Positions 1-7,908 of a DNA stretch of 15,107 nt are shown one piece after another (the stretch's first letter is position 1; each line of letters opens with the position of its first letter). The notes beneath the pieces are model-generated. The model was not told the DNA's origin. It searched no databases and saw only the letters and a program-made list of their open reading frames with translations. The stretch is from Polyangiaceae bacterium (lineage in GTDB: Bacteria; Myxococcota; Polyangia; Polyangiales; Polyangiaceae), in NCBI GenBank assembly GCA_025936205.1, contig JAICTU010000202.1, forward strand, positions 1 to 15,107. The letters run 5' to 3'. The translations under genes and the position numbers were made by a program.

Positions 1-39
1 CGCTCTGCGTGGTCGAGATCACGCGCACCAGCCGGCGCC
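1..39. repeat. 39-bp exact direct repeat, copy 1 (window edge)
   Basis: These 39 bases are identical, in the same orientation, to 558-596 inside the transporter gene; the match ends at base 40 (a here, g at 597). The copy lies beyond the stop codon of that gene and in a different codon phase, so it does not encode the same peptide in line with the gene. It touches the window edge, so the repeat may extend further left. It could be a small duplication, a fragment of a related gene, or an assembly artefact at a contig end. Confidence 0.85.
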
Positions 40-57
40 ACGACGCAGGGCTTGTTC

Positions 58-72
58 CGCTGGCAACCAGCG
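58..72 (-). terminator. possible weak hairpin downstream of the transporter gene
   Basis: A 6-bp perfect stem (CGCTGG/CCAGCG) with a CAA loop lies 19 bases past the transporter stop codon, reading leftward. No T-run follows it on the minus strand, so it is only a weak candidate for an intrinsic terminator. Confidence 0.25.
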
Positions 73-90
73 CCGGCGCAGGGCGGCGCG

Positions 91-2238
91 CTACCGCTCG
101 CGGGCGCGCAGGGCCGCGCGCAGCGACACGTCGAACAGGCCGCTGCGGCGTAGCTCGTCGAGCAGTTCCTGGGTGACGCGCTCCGACTTGGGCGCGCGGT
201 GATCCGGAATCAAGGCGAACAGCGTCGATTTGATGCTGCCGGGCAACACGTTGTCCAGGTACTCCAGCGCCGTGCCGCGCAGCTTGGGCTCGGCGCTGTC
301 GAGCGCGGCGCGCGCCAGCCGGAAGGCTTCGCGATCAAAGACCAAGCCGAGCAGGCGCAGCGCGTGCTCGATGCGGTCTTCGCTCGAGGCTTCCGCCCTC
401 GCTGCCAGCTCGCGCGCGGCGACCGCCAGCGCCCTGGGTTTGTCGATCGGCACGTCGACGCCGTGCGCGGCGATGTCGTCCAGCCCGCGCAGCACGTGGC
501 GTCGCACGTCGAAGTCCGGGTCTTCGAGCGCCGCCGCGAGGGCCGACGCCGACCACGCGCTCTGCGTGGTCGAGATCACGCGCACCAGCCGGCGCCGAAC
601 CGCCGGCGAGTTGTGATCGGTGTCGTGCAGGGCATCGGCGAGCTGTCCCACGACGCGCGCGCCGAAGCCGCTCAGCACCTTCATCGCCAGCGCGCCCAGA
701 TCGTCGCGCCCGAGCAGCGGGATCACGAAGGCGCTGAGCTCCGGATCGGGAGCTTCGAGCGCGCGCTGCAGCCGCTCGGGGTCGCCCGAGCACAGATCCG
801 CGACCGCAGCGCTGACGCGCGCGCCGCGCTCGGCGTCGAAGGCGCCCGCGGGCGCGGCAGGAGCGGAAGGAGCGGAAGGAATCGGCGGGCTCACTCCGGG
901 CCCTGCCGCGCGCAGGGCCGCGATCTCGCGCAGCAACCGCTCTCGGTTCAGATCGGTGAGCGTCTGGGAGAGCGTGAGGCGCGTGGTCTGGTCTTGCACG
1001 CCTGCTTCGTCCAGCACCACCGCGCCGGAGCGCAGGCTCGCCGCCAGCTCGGCGATGTAGCCGCGGCGCAGGCGCCGCGTGAGCAGCAGCGTGGCCAGCG
1101 CGGCCAGGGCCACGATCGTGTTGGCGCCGGCGGCGGCGCTGCTGGGCCAGCTGAGCACGAGCCCCCAGGAGAGCAGGCTGCCCAGCGCGTCTCCCGCGCG
1201 GTTCACCAGCACGTCGATCAGCGCCTTGAGCGAGCGTTTGCGCTCCGGCGCGATCGGCGTGTAGAGCGGCTCGTAGGCGGAGCGATACAGCGAGTTGACC
1301 AGAGCGCCATCGGCGGCGCGCGTCAGCGCTTGGGTCCAGAGCCCCGGCACGGCCAGCGCCAGCACGCCCGACAGGCTGAGCGAGGCGGGCAGTACACTCA
1401 GACCGACGCCCAGCCCCGCACGGTCCAGGAGCCGCGGCGTGACCACGCCCTGGACCAGGAAGCTGAGCAGGTTGGTGCCGGTGTAGAACAGCGCAAAGAA
1501 CTGCAGCAGCGTCTCGGGCGTGCTGTAGCGGCCCATCGCATTCGCCTTGAAGGCAAAGTCGACCACGCTGGACGTGAGCGCCGTGAGCCCCACGAACAGG
1601 GCGATCTCGCGCAGGTAGCTGGAGCCGAGCGAAGCAGGGGCAGCGCTCGAGGCGGGCTGCTCCTGCGGCTGCGAGGTGCGCAGGCTGCGCAGCGTCAGCG
1701 CGCCGAGCACGTTCAGGCAGGCCAGCTCGAGCAAGCTGGAGCTGGCGCCGGCCCAGGCTGCGAGCCGCTCGGCGGTGAGGCCGCCGACGAAGCCGCCGAG
1801 TGTTCCACCGAGGCCGATGCGCGAGATGGCGCGGCGGAGCGCATGGGGATCGAAGCGCTCATTGACCACCGACCAGAAACCGCTGGCGATCAGGCCCGTG
1901 ACCCCGGAGACATGCAGATAGAGCACCATGGCGACGGTGCGTGGTGCGTTCGCGAAGGCCAGGTGCTCCACGATGAAACCCACGGCGTTCAGCAGCAGCA
2001 GCGGCGGCAGGATCGAGCCGGGGCTGCTGCGCCGGAAGGCGCGCGTGACGAGCAGGGCGATCAGCGCCGAGAGCGCGGCGCCGGCGACCATCGTCTTCGG
2101 CAGCTCGGTCGAGGGGAAATAAGCGCAGAACAGCGCGTCGCGCGCGGTCTTGCCGGTGACGATCAGCGCGCTGAGAACCGCGGACCCGAAGATCGCAGGC
2201 CCGACCACGCCGACCGGCACGCGAGGAGTCGTTGGCAC
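91..2238 (-). CDS. NTT/MFS-type transporter with C-terminal HEAT-like domain
   Basis: 715 aa, GTG start (2238-2236), TAG stop. Residues about 10-395 form roughly a dozen hydrophobic segments, with motif stretches such as KTARDALF (30-37) and YRSAYEPLYTPIAPERKRSLKALID (split over 318-342). I associate these with bacterial relatives of the ADP/ATP carrier (NTT/TLC) family within the MFS. After a Ser/Ala/Pro linker (about 446-465), residues about 470-700 are alpha-helical, with HEAT-like units (for example DPDFDVRRHVLRGL near 573-586). In other bacteria this fusion of transporter and HEAT repeats is usually annotated only as an MFS transporter; the substrate is unknown. It is transcribed divergently from the kinase operon and shares a 111-base intergenic region with it. 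No clear Shine-Dalgarno precedes the GTG, so the start is less certain than the reading frame. Nucleotide exchange is a family-level possibility, not something the sequence proves. Confidence 0.8.
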   Translation of the reverse strand: MPTTPRVPVGVVGPAIFGSAVLSALIVTGKTARDALFCAYFPSTELPKTMVAGAALSALIALLVTRAFRRSSPGSILPPLLLLNAVGFIVEHLAFANAPRTVAMVLYLHVSGVTGLIASGFWSVVNERFDPHALRRAISRIGLGGTLGGFVGGLTAERLAAWAGASSSLLELACLNVLGALTLRSLRTSQPQEQPASSAAPASLGSSYLREIALFVGLTALTSSVVDFAFKANAMGRYSTPETLLQFFALFYTGTNLLSFLVQGVVTPRLLDRAGLGVGLSVLPASLSLSGVLALAVPGLWTQALTRAADGALVNSLYRSAYEPLYTPIAPERKRSLKALIDVLVNRAGDALGSLLSWGLVLSWPSSAAAGANTIVALAALATLLLTRRLRRGYIAELAASLRSGAVVLDEAGVQDQTTRLTLSQTLTDLNRERLLREIAALRAAGPGVSPPIPSAPSAPAAPAGAFDAERGARVSAAVADLCSGDPERLQRALEAPDPELSAFVIPLLGRDDLGALAMKVLSGFGARVVGQLADALHDTDHNSPAVRRRLVRVISTTQSAWSASALAAALEDPDFDVRRHVLRGLDDIAAHGVDVPIDKPRALAVAARELAARAEASSEDRIEHALRLLGLVFDREAFRLARAALDSAEPKLRGTALEYLDNVLPGSIKSTLFALIPDHRAPKSERVTQELLDELRRSGLFDVSLRAALRARER
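558..596. repeat. 39-bp exact direct repeat, copy 2 (inside transporter gene)
   Basis: Second copy of the segment at 1-39, here within the HEAT-like region of the minus-strand transporter gene. It begins at the last base of the left arm of an 8-bp inverted repeat (551-558 pairing with 564-571, 5-base loop). The duplication boundary seen at the window edge therefore coincides with a hairpin. That fits a hairpin-provoked rearrangement or a read/assembly fold-back artefact. Confidence 0.85.
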
Positions 2239-2291
2239 ACCGGAGCTCTAGTGCAGGGAACTGAGGTGACAGGCCACGAGTTGGGCCGGCG

Positions 2292-2297
2292 AGCATA
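2292..2297 (-). promoter_or_regulatory. candidate -10 element for the transporter gene
   Basis: On the minus strand this reads TATGCT, a 4/6 match to the sigma70 -10 box, about 54 bases upstream of the GTG start. No convincing -35 lies at the proper distance. Tentative. Confidence 0.2.
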
Positions 2298-2321
2298 ACA
2301 CACACCGGCCGGCTCGGGCCG

Positions 2322-2330
2322 TGCTAGCCT
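2322..2330 (+). promoter_or_regulatory. candidate extended -10 promoter of the kinase operon
   Basis: TGCTAGCCT matches the extended -10 pattern TGnTAnnnT. Transcription would start near 2337, leaving a leader of about 13 bases before the kinase ATG at 2350. No good -35 lies 16-18 bases upstream, as expected for an extended -10 promoter. The position relative to the start codon is the main support. Confidence 0.4.
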
Positions 2331-2349
2331 CGGCGCCGCCCGAGGCCTC

Positions 2350-3924
2350 ATGTCCCTGCCGCCCTCTCCTTCGGACTCGACCCCCGACATTGCCGGCCGG
2401 ATGGCAGGCGAATATCGCCTGGGGCGCAAGCTCGGTGAAGGCGGATTCGGCGCCGTTTACGAGGCGGAGCATCCAGTGCTCCGGCGCCGTGCGGCCGTGA
2501 AGGTGCTGCATCAGGTGGCGGGCGTCGACTCGGACGCGGTGCTGCGCTTCGTGTCGGAAGCACAGGCTGCGAGCCAGATCCGCAGCCGGCACATCGTCGA
2601 TATTTTCTCCTTCGGCAAGCTGCCGAATGGGCGCCACTTCTACGTGATGGACTTGCTGGATGGGCATCCGCTGGATCGCTATCTCCGGCACGTCAAGCGC
2701 TGCGAGCTGGTGACGGCGCTGCAGCTCTTGCGTCCGATCGCCGACGCGCTCGACGCTGCCCACGCGGCGGGCGTGGTGCACCGCGACCTGAAGCCGCAAA
2801 ACATTTTCCTGGCCTGGGAGCAGAGCGGCGAGACGGTCCCCAAGCTGCTCGACTTCGGTATGGCCAAGCTGCTCGGCGAGTCGAGCGTGCACACGGTGAG
2901 CGGTGTGCCGATTGGAACACCGCTCTACATGTCCCCCGAGCAAGCCCGCGGCGAGAAGGTCGACGGGCGCTCCGATGTGTACGCGCTGGGCGTGGTCTGC
3001 CACGAGATGCTGTCGGGCACGGTGCCGTTCACCGGTGAATCACCGCTGGCGGTGCTGATGGCCCACCTCACGCTGCCGCCGCCGCGGATTTCACAGGTGT
3101 GCCCGGAGCTGCCGCCGGAGCTCGACGAGCCCGTGCTGCACATGCTCGCCAAAGAGGTCGACGGCCGGCCCCGGACCGCGGGCGAAGCCATCGCGGAGCT
3201 GATCCGCGCTGCCGAGGGCGCCGGCGTCGTGGTCCCGGCGGGCATGCCGCACCTACCGCGTCCGCCGGTCACGGTGGTCGCGTATCCGGGCGGCGAGCTC
3301 TTCGACACCGAAGCCTCGCCCAAAGCCTCCGACCCTGCGCGCAGCCCGCGCCGGCCCGACCCGAGCGACCCCGGCGCCCTGCTGGCCCGCACCGATCGTT
3401 CCACGGAGCAACCCGCACGCAATTGGTCCTTCCTGGCGCTGCTCATCGCGCTCGCCGGCGGCGCCCTCTACCTCGGCTCCAGCGCGCTGCGCGCCTCGAA
3501 CACCAGCGCCCCCGCGCCCCTCGCCGCCGCCCAAGCCCCGGCAACCCCCACTCCCGCCCCCGCCCCCACTCCTCCCGCACCCCCTCCCCCAAGCTCTACC
3601 GCTGCCCCAAGCCCTGGCTCTAGCCCTCCCCCGCGACCATCCACCATCCACCTCACGCTCCACGGCACCCCTGCGGGCGCTCGCGTCTCCCTCAACGGCA
3701 GCCCCCTCGGTGAAGCGTCCAGCCCTCTCGCTCTCCCCACCGGCGACAAACCCATCGAGCTCCGCGTCACTGCCCCCGGCCACTCTCCCCGCACGATCAG
3801 CGTCACCCCCGAGCACGATCAGAGCGTAGACGTGAAGCTCGACAAGCTCCCCAAGCCGGAAAAGAAGCCGCCGCCGCCCAAGGGGCCCGGCGGCAATCCC
3901 AGCGATCTGGAGAACCCCTTCTGA
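2350..3924 (+). CDS. membrane Ser/Thr protein kinase with extracytoplasmic PEGA domain
   Basis: 524 aa Hanks-type kinase. The catalytic domain spans about residues 23-290: Gly loop GEGGFGAVY (29-37), ATP-binding Lys51 (AAVKVL), catalytic loop HRDLKPQN (144-151) with Asp146, metal-binding DFG (168-170), and activation-segment end GTPLYMSPEQ (189-198). All key residues are present, so it should be active. A Pro/Ser-rich juxtamembrane stretch (300-358) precedes a single membrane helix (359-378). A low-complexity Ala/Pro linker (385-430) then leads to a PEGA domain (about 433-498) in the periplasm. The Pro/Lys-rich tail ends in DLENPF. The stop codon overlaps the next start (TGATG), implying translational coupling. 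No clear Shine-Dalgarno is seen; an alternative ATG exists at codon 18, but the candidate promoter fits 2350. It probably senses an envelope signal and phosphorylates cytoplasmic targets. Confidence 0.93.
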   Translation: MSLPPSPSDSTPDIAGRMAGEYRLGRKLGEGGFGAVYEAEHPVLRRRAAVKVLHQVAGVDSDAVLRFVSEAQAASQIRSRHIVDIFSFGKLPNGRHFYVMDLLDGHPLDRYLRHVKRCELVTALQLLRPIADALDAAHAAGVVHRDLKPQNIFLAWEQSGETVPKLLDFGMAKLLGESSVHTVSGVPIGTPLYMSPEQARGEKVDGRSDVYALGVVCHEMLSGTVPFTGESPLAVLMAHLTLPPPRISQVCPELPPELDEPVLHMLAKEVDGRPRTAGEAIAELIRAAEGAGVVVPAGMPHLPRPPVTVVAYPGGELFDTEASPKASDPARSPRRPDPSDPGALLARTDRSTEQPARNWSFLALLIALAGGALYLGSSALRASNTSAPAPLAAAQAPATPTPAPAPTPPAPPPPSSTAAPSPGSSPPPRPSTIHLTLHGTPAGARVSLNGSPLGEASSPLALPTGDKPIELRVTAPGHSPRTISVTPEHDQSVDVKLDKLPKPEKKPPPPKGPGGNPSDLENPF

Positions 3925-6503
3925 TGGGCAGACCGGGCGCGGCTGATCGCCCGCTTCGCTCGAGCTGGGCGGCGCTGCTCGTACTCGGCGCTTGCGCTCG
4001 TCTGCCGGAGATCGATCTCGGGCAATGCGGCAACGGCGTGGTCGAGGAAGAGACCGAAGACTGCGACGGCTTTCCCGCGCAGGTCGCCAGCGCACATCCC
4101 GCGCAGTGCCGCCCGCCGGGCATTGCCGGGCAATGCCGTCTCGATTGCTCCCGCCAGAACGACGGCACCGTGCCGGATTGTCCGGCAGGCTGGGGCTGCG
4201 ATGGCACTGGCCTGTGCCGGCGCCCGACCAACAGCTTCGAGACCGAACCCGAGATCGAAGTGGGCAGCGCGACCACGCTGCTCAGCGGTGACTTCGACGG
4301 AGACGGCCGTGCGGACGTCGTCAGCCTGGAGCCATCGGAAGGCGTGGGCATGACGCGCATGCGCGTGCACTACTTCGACGAGCGCGCGCAGCTGGCCGAT
4401 ACGCACACGTTTCCATTGTTGATGATCGCGCCGGTCGCCGTCGACCTGTCGGGCGACGGGCGCAGCGACATCCTGTTCAGCGACACGCGCATCGCGCTGC
4501 TGCGCGGCCGCAGCGACCGCACCTGGGTGCCGGACGCCTTCAGTTCGTATCGCGTCTTCGACAGCAGTCTGCTGACGACGACCGTCTACTCCGGGCCGAT
4601 CGAGAACACGTCCTCGTTCGTGGTGTTCGCGCGCCTGGGCGAAGACCAGGACGGGTTGTACATCGTGGGCGGCAACGCGAACGGCGTGCCGCACAGCATC
4701 GGGAGCGCGCCCCGGGTCGAGGACTTCGTGGGGGAGCCGGTAGCGGGCCGTTTCCTCGAAGACGCGGGCCATCCCTGCTCTCAAGTGCTGGTCGCGGCGC
4801 GCGGGCAGACGCACTTCTCGATGTCCGATGTCTGCACCACGCGCGAGGGCTACGTGGGCCCTGTCTGGCGTACCGCTGCCGAGCAGCGCGACGTGCCGCT
4901 CGATCCCCCCACCCCGATCGACGTGGCCCCGATCGTCGGCGATCTGAACGGAGACGGTCACCTCGATGCGCTGGTGGGGGCCGGCGGCATCAGCTTCGTG
5001 TCGTACGGGGATGGACAGAATCTCGCGCCGGCGGTCCCTTTCGTGATCTCCCCGGCCAACCTCCCTCAACCGGTGACGAATCAGCCCATGCCGCTCGCGG
5101 TGGCGGACGTGACGGGCGATGGTGCGCCGGATTTCCTGGCCGATCGCACGCTCGCGGTCTCGGCCCCGTCCAGCACCGGCAGCGGCTTCGACTACGGCAA
5201 CTACACCCTGCACCCGGCCGGCTACTGGACGACGGCTCTGTCCGCAGACCTGAACGGCAACAGCCATCCGGACTTCATCGCCGCTTCCCGGAACCATCCG
5301 GGCATCGACTTCTTCAACGGCACTGGCTCCATCACCGTCACGGACTTCAGCATCCTGACGAACCGCCCCGTGCAACATCTGCTCGCTGGAGACTTCGACG
5401 GAGATCAGATCAGCGACGTGGCGTTCACGGAGATCAGCTCCACATCGGGGCTCGCCGACTCCGTCTTCATCGCCTTCGGCCGCCCATCAGGGGCGCCGGA
5501 GCCGCCGCAGCCCGTCGCGCGTGTCAACAACATCCAGCAGCTGAACTCGTTCCGCGACGCCGGGCGCGACCACATCCTGGTCAGCTCGCGCGAGAACCCG
5601 GGAGATCGGCAGCGCGCATCGCTCGCACTGCTGGCTGGCAACGGCTTTGGCATCCCGGTCGCGTCGCTGGACCTCACGACCTTCGCTGCGGACGGGTCCA
5701 CGAACTCCTCCGCTCCGCTGCGCATGGCGGCGGGCGGCTTCCTCGGGCCGGGGCGCGGTGACGTGCTGGCGCTCTCCTATCTGCGCGACGCGTTCGAGCT
5801 GGATCTGGGCCCGGGCATGCAAGCCTGGCTCCTGCCGTCGCTGGCCTCCGACGGCACGCCCGCGCTGTTGCACGCCGACTTTCCGCCAGAGCTCAGCCCG
5901 ATCAGCACGGGTGAGCTCACCGCGCCGCTGAGCTCGAGCATCACCAACATCGATGTCGACGGCGACGGGCGCGACGAGGTGGTGATGGCGATGCCCCGCA
6001 ATGACGGCGCGCGCTGCTCCGTGCTGCTGTACGGCGTCGAACCCGATCAGCTGGTGCCGCGCGGCGACTGGATCGTGGAAGAGCCGTGCCAGCGCGTCGA
6101 GGTGCGGGCTCTGGACGCCGATTCGGACGGCGTGCCCGATCTGCTCTTGCTGACCGGCGCGAGCGATGCCAGCACCGGCACGCTGTCGGTGTTCTGGAAC
6201 GAGGGCGGCCATTTCGCCGTCGAGCGCCGCACGCTGCTGACGAACGATGCCCCGCAGGCGTTCGCCGTGCTGAAGGCCACGACGGCACGGCATCTGAGCT
6301 TCGCCTACGTGAACCCGAGCGGGCTGAGCCTGGTGACGGCCAGCGAACAAGCGCACGAGTTCGACCCGCCCGAGCTGCAGGTGGCGCGCCCGGGCTGCAC
6401 CGGGATCGTCGCCGCCGACGTGAACGGCGACGGCGCCGCCGATCTGGTCTACGCGGCGGACGGCAACCTGGAAGTGCGCAAGGCCATCCTGGAGTCCCGA
6501 TGA
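3924..6503 (+). CDS. Cys-rich, FG-GAP/VCBS-repeat lipoprotein
   Basis: 859 aa. A short signal peptide ends in the lipobox LGAC, with lipidated Cys24. Residues 35-98 carry eight cysteines, starting with CGNGVVEEETEDCDGF. This resembles the Myxococcus Cys-rich repeat and could form four disulfides. The rest looks like a beta-propeller of FG-GAP/VCBS units with nine Asp-rich, calcium-loop-like motifs (D-x-[DNST]-G-[DN]-x-x-x-D or close) starting near residues 123, 174, 340, 395, 442, 490, 677, 731 and 832. It lies between the kinase (1-base overlap) and the TPR-PEGA gene (4-base ATGA overlap), so it is very likely co-translated with both. Location should be the outer membrane or cell surface. 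Function is unknown: FG-GAP propellers in other proteins mediate calcium-dependent protein or glycan binding and adhesion, and no enzymatic domain is visible here. Confidence 0.88.
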   Translation: MGRPGAADRPLRSSWAALLVLGACARLPEIDLGQCGNGVVEEETEDCDGFPAQVASAHPAQCRPPGIAGQCRLDCSRQNDGTVPDCPAGWGCDGTGLCRRPTNSFETEPEIEVGSATTLLSGDFDGDGRADVVSLEPSEGVGMTRMRVHYFDERAQLADTHTFPLLMIAPVAVDLSGDGRSDILFSDTRIALLRGRSDRTWVPDAFSSYRVFDSSLLTTTVYSGPIENTSSFVVFARLGEDQDGLYIVGGNANGVPHSIGSAPRVEDFVGEPVAGRFLEDAGHPCSQVLVAARGQTHFSMSDVCTTREGYVGPVWRTAAEQRDVPLDPPTPIDVAPIVGDLNGDGHLDALVGAGGISFVSYGDGQNLAPAVPFVISPANLPQPVTNQPMPLAVADVTGDGAPDFLADRTLAVSAPSSTGSGFDYGNYTLHPAGYWTTALSADLNGNSHPDFIAASRNHPGIDFFNGTGSITVTDFSILTNRPVQHLLAGDFDGDQISDVAFTEISSTSGLADSVFIAFGRPSGAPEPPQPVARVNNIQQLNSFRDAGRDHILVSSRENPGDRQRASLALLAGNGFGIPVASLDLTTFAADGSTNSSAPLRMAAGGFLGPGRGDVLALSYLRDAFELDLGPGMQAWLLPSLASDGTPALLHADFPPELSPISTGELTAPLSSSITNIDVDGDGRDEVVMAMPRNDGARCSVLLYGVEPDQLVPRGDWIVEEPCQRVEVRALDADSDGVPDLLLLTGASDASTGTLSVFWNEGGHFAVERRTLLTNDAPQAFAVLKATTARHLSFAYVNPSGLSLVTASEQAHEFDPPELQVARPGCTGIVAADVNGDGAADLVYAADGNLEVRKAILESR

Positions 6504-7870
6504 AACGCCCCGCTTCCGCCTGTGCAGCGCTCGGGTTCCGGGCTTCGCGGGTCCTGCTGGTCGCGCTGGTCGCGCTGTCGCTGGCACTGCCCGCCCGGGC
6601 GCAGGTCCCCGCAGTAACCCATGAGCCGCCAGCCGCAGGCGCGAGCAGCGCGGACGGCGACGATGAGGCGAAGTCGACCAAGCAGCGCGCCGCGGAGTCG
6701 TTCAACGCCGGCGTTGCCGCGTATGCCGCAGGCGACTACCTGGCAGCGATCCAGGCACTGGAAGCGGCGTATGCGCTCCGGCCGATGCCGCAGATCGAGT
6801 TCTCGATCGCGCAGGCGGAGCGCCGCCAGTACTTCGTCGATCGCGGCGCCGAGCACCTGTCGCGCTCGGTGGCCCTGTTCCGGCGCTATCTGGAGCGGGC
6901 GCCGGATGGCGGGCGGCGCGCCGATGCGCTCGAGGCGCTCTCGCAGCTCGAGCCACTGCTGGCCAAGACGCAACCCGCCAGCGCTCCGCCCCCGGCGGTC
7001 GCTCCGGTGCGCAGCACGCGCATCATGGTCCTGTGCGACGTACCGGCGGCGCGCATCTCCGTCGACGGTGGAGAGCCCGGCTCGCCGCCGTTGATCCGCG
7101 AGGTCACGGCGGGCAAGCACGACGTGCAGGTCCGCGCACCAGGTTATCGCGACGGCCAGCGCCAGGTGCTCGCGGTGCAGGGAGAGCTGGTGCCGGTCAC
7201 CGTCACCCTGCAGGAGCAGTCGAGCCGCCTGCAGTTCTCGGCACCCGAGGACGCGGAGGTGTACGTCGACGGCGTGCTGGTCAGCCAGGGCGCGAGCCTG
7301 TTGCAACTGGAGCTGCCGAGCGGGCGCCACCGCGTGAGCGTGGCGCAGAAGGGCCATCGCGTGGCGACGCAATCGCTGCAGTTGAACCGCGGTGAGGTCG
7401 CCACCACGAGCTTCGAGCTCGAGCCCACGAGCCAGCGCATCGCTTCGCACGTGCTGTTCGCGACCGGCGCCGCCATGCTCGCGGCCGGTGGCGCTTTCAG
7501 CTACCTGGCGGTGGATTCGGAGAACGACGCCCAGGGCTTCGTCTCGCGGCAGAAGCAAGCAAACCAGACCACGGCCGAGCTGGTGCGCTACGACGCGGAC
7601 GTCACGCGCCGCAACACCTACCGCTGGCTGGCGGGCGCCTCGTTCGGGCTCTCACTCGGGCTGCTCGTGACCGGGTTATTTCTGCACGAGCTGGATACGC
7701 CCAGCGCGGATGACCTGTACCGCTCGATGCCGCAACCGAGAGACACGCGTGCGCTCCCCGACGAGGCAGCTTCCGCGCGGCCGCCCAGCACCCCGAAGAC
7801 ACGGCACCTGGAGCTGGGTGCCTTCATCGTGCCGGGCCAGCTCGGCGCGAGCCTGCGGGGGGAATTTTGA
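6500..7870 (+). CDS. secreted TPR plus tandem PEGA protein with two C-terminal membrane helices
   Basis: 456 aa from the ATG at 6500, which overlaps the previous stop (ATGA). The frame is open further upstream, but residues 1-34 from this ATG form a good signal peptide (VLLVALVALSLAL, cleavage after PARA), which decides the start. Residues about 60-135 are helical and TPR-like (SFNAGVAAYAAGDYLAAIQALEAA). Two PEGA domains follow, at about 173-237 and 242-308. Two hydrophobic helices (315-338 and 375-396) are separated by a charged stretch of about 36 residues. The tail ends in a strand-like LGASLRGEF with a terminal Phe. The PEGA domains match the domain type in the kinase encoded two genes upstream. 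It is probably a periplasmic scaffold held in the inner membrane. Molecular function is not known. Confidence 0.88.
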   Translation: MKRPASACAALGFRASRVLLVALVALSLALPARAQVPAVTHEPPAAGASSADGDDEAKSTKQRAAESFNAGVAAYAAGDYLAAIQALEAAYALRPMPQIEFSIAQAERRQYFVDRGAEHLSRSVALFRRYLERAPDGGRRADALEALSQLEPLLAKTQPASAPPPAVAPVRSTRIMVLCDVPAARISVDGGEPGSPPLIREVTAGKHDVQVRAPGYRDGQRQVLAVQGELVPVTVTLQEQSSRLQFSAPEDAEVYVDGVLVSQGASLLQLELPSGRHRVSVAQKGHRVATQSLQLNRGEVATTSFELEPTSQRIASHVLFATGAAMLAAGGAFSYLAVDSENDAQGFVSRQKQANQTTAELVRYDADVTRRNTYRWLAGASFGLSLGLLVTGLFLHELDTPSADDLYRSMPQPRDTRALPDEAASARPPSTPKTRHLELGAFIVPGQLGASLRGEF

Positions 7871-7908
7871 GCCAGCGCAGCCCGATGGGCGGCTCCAACA
7901 GGAAAGCC

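Noticed and set aside
862..885. Short tandem gagcggaag-type repeat within the transporter linker
   Set aside because: It has only about two units and simply encodes the Ser/Ala/Pro linker; unremarkable low complexity.
199..2298. Long open frame (699 codons) on the plus strand opposite the transporter gene
   Set aside because: The product is rich in Arg, Gln, Gly and Ala with no domain, membrane segment or signal. It is an antisense shadow of a GC-rich gene; the minus-strand frame has clear transporter features.
3819..5378. 519-codon minus-strand frame opposite the kinase and FG-GAP genes
   Set aside because: It spans the junction of two well-supported genes, has His/Arg/Asp-rich composition and no recognisable domain.
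6086..6499. Upstream extension of the TPR-PEGA frame
   Set aside because: It lies within the FG-GAP gene, encodes Arg-rich sequence, and would bury the signal peptide that starts at 6500.
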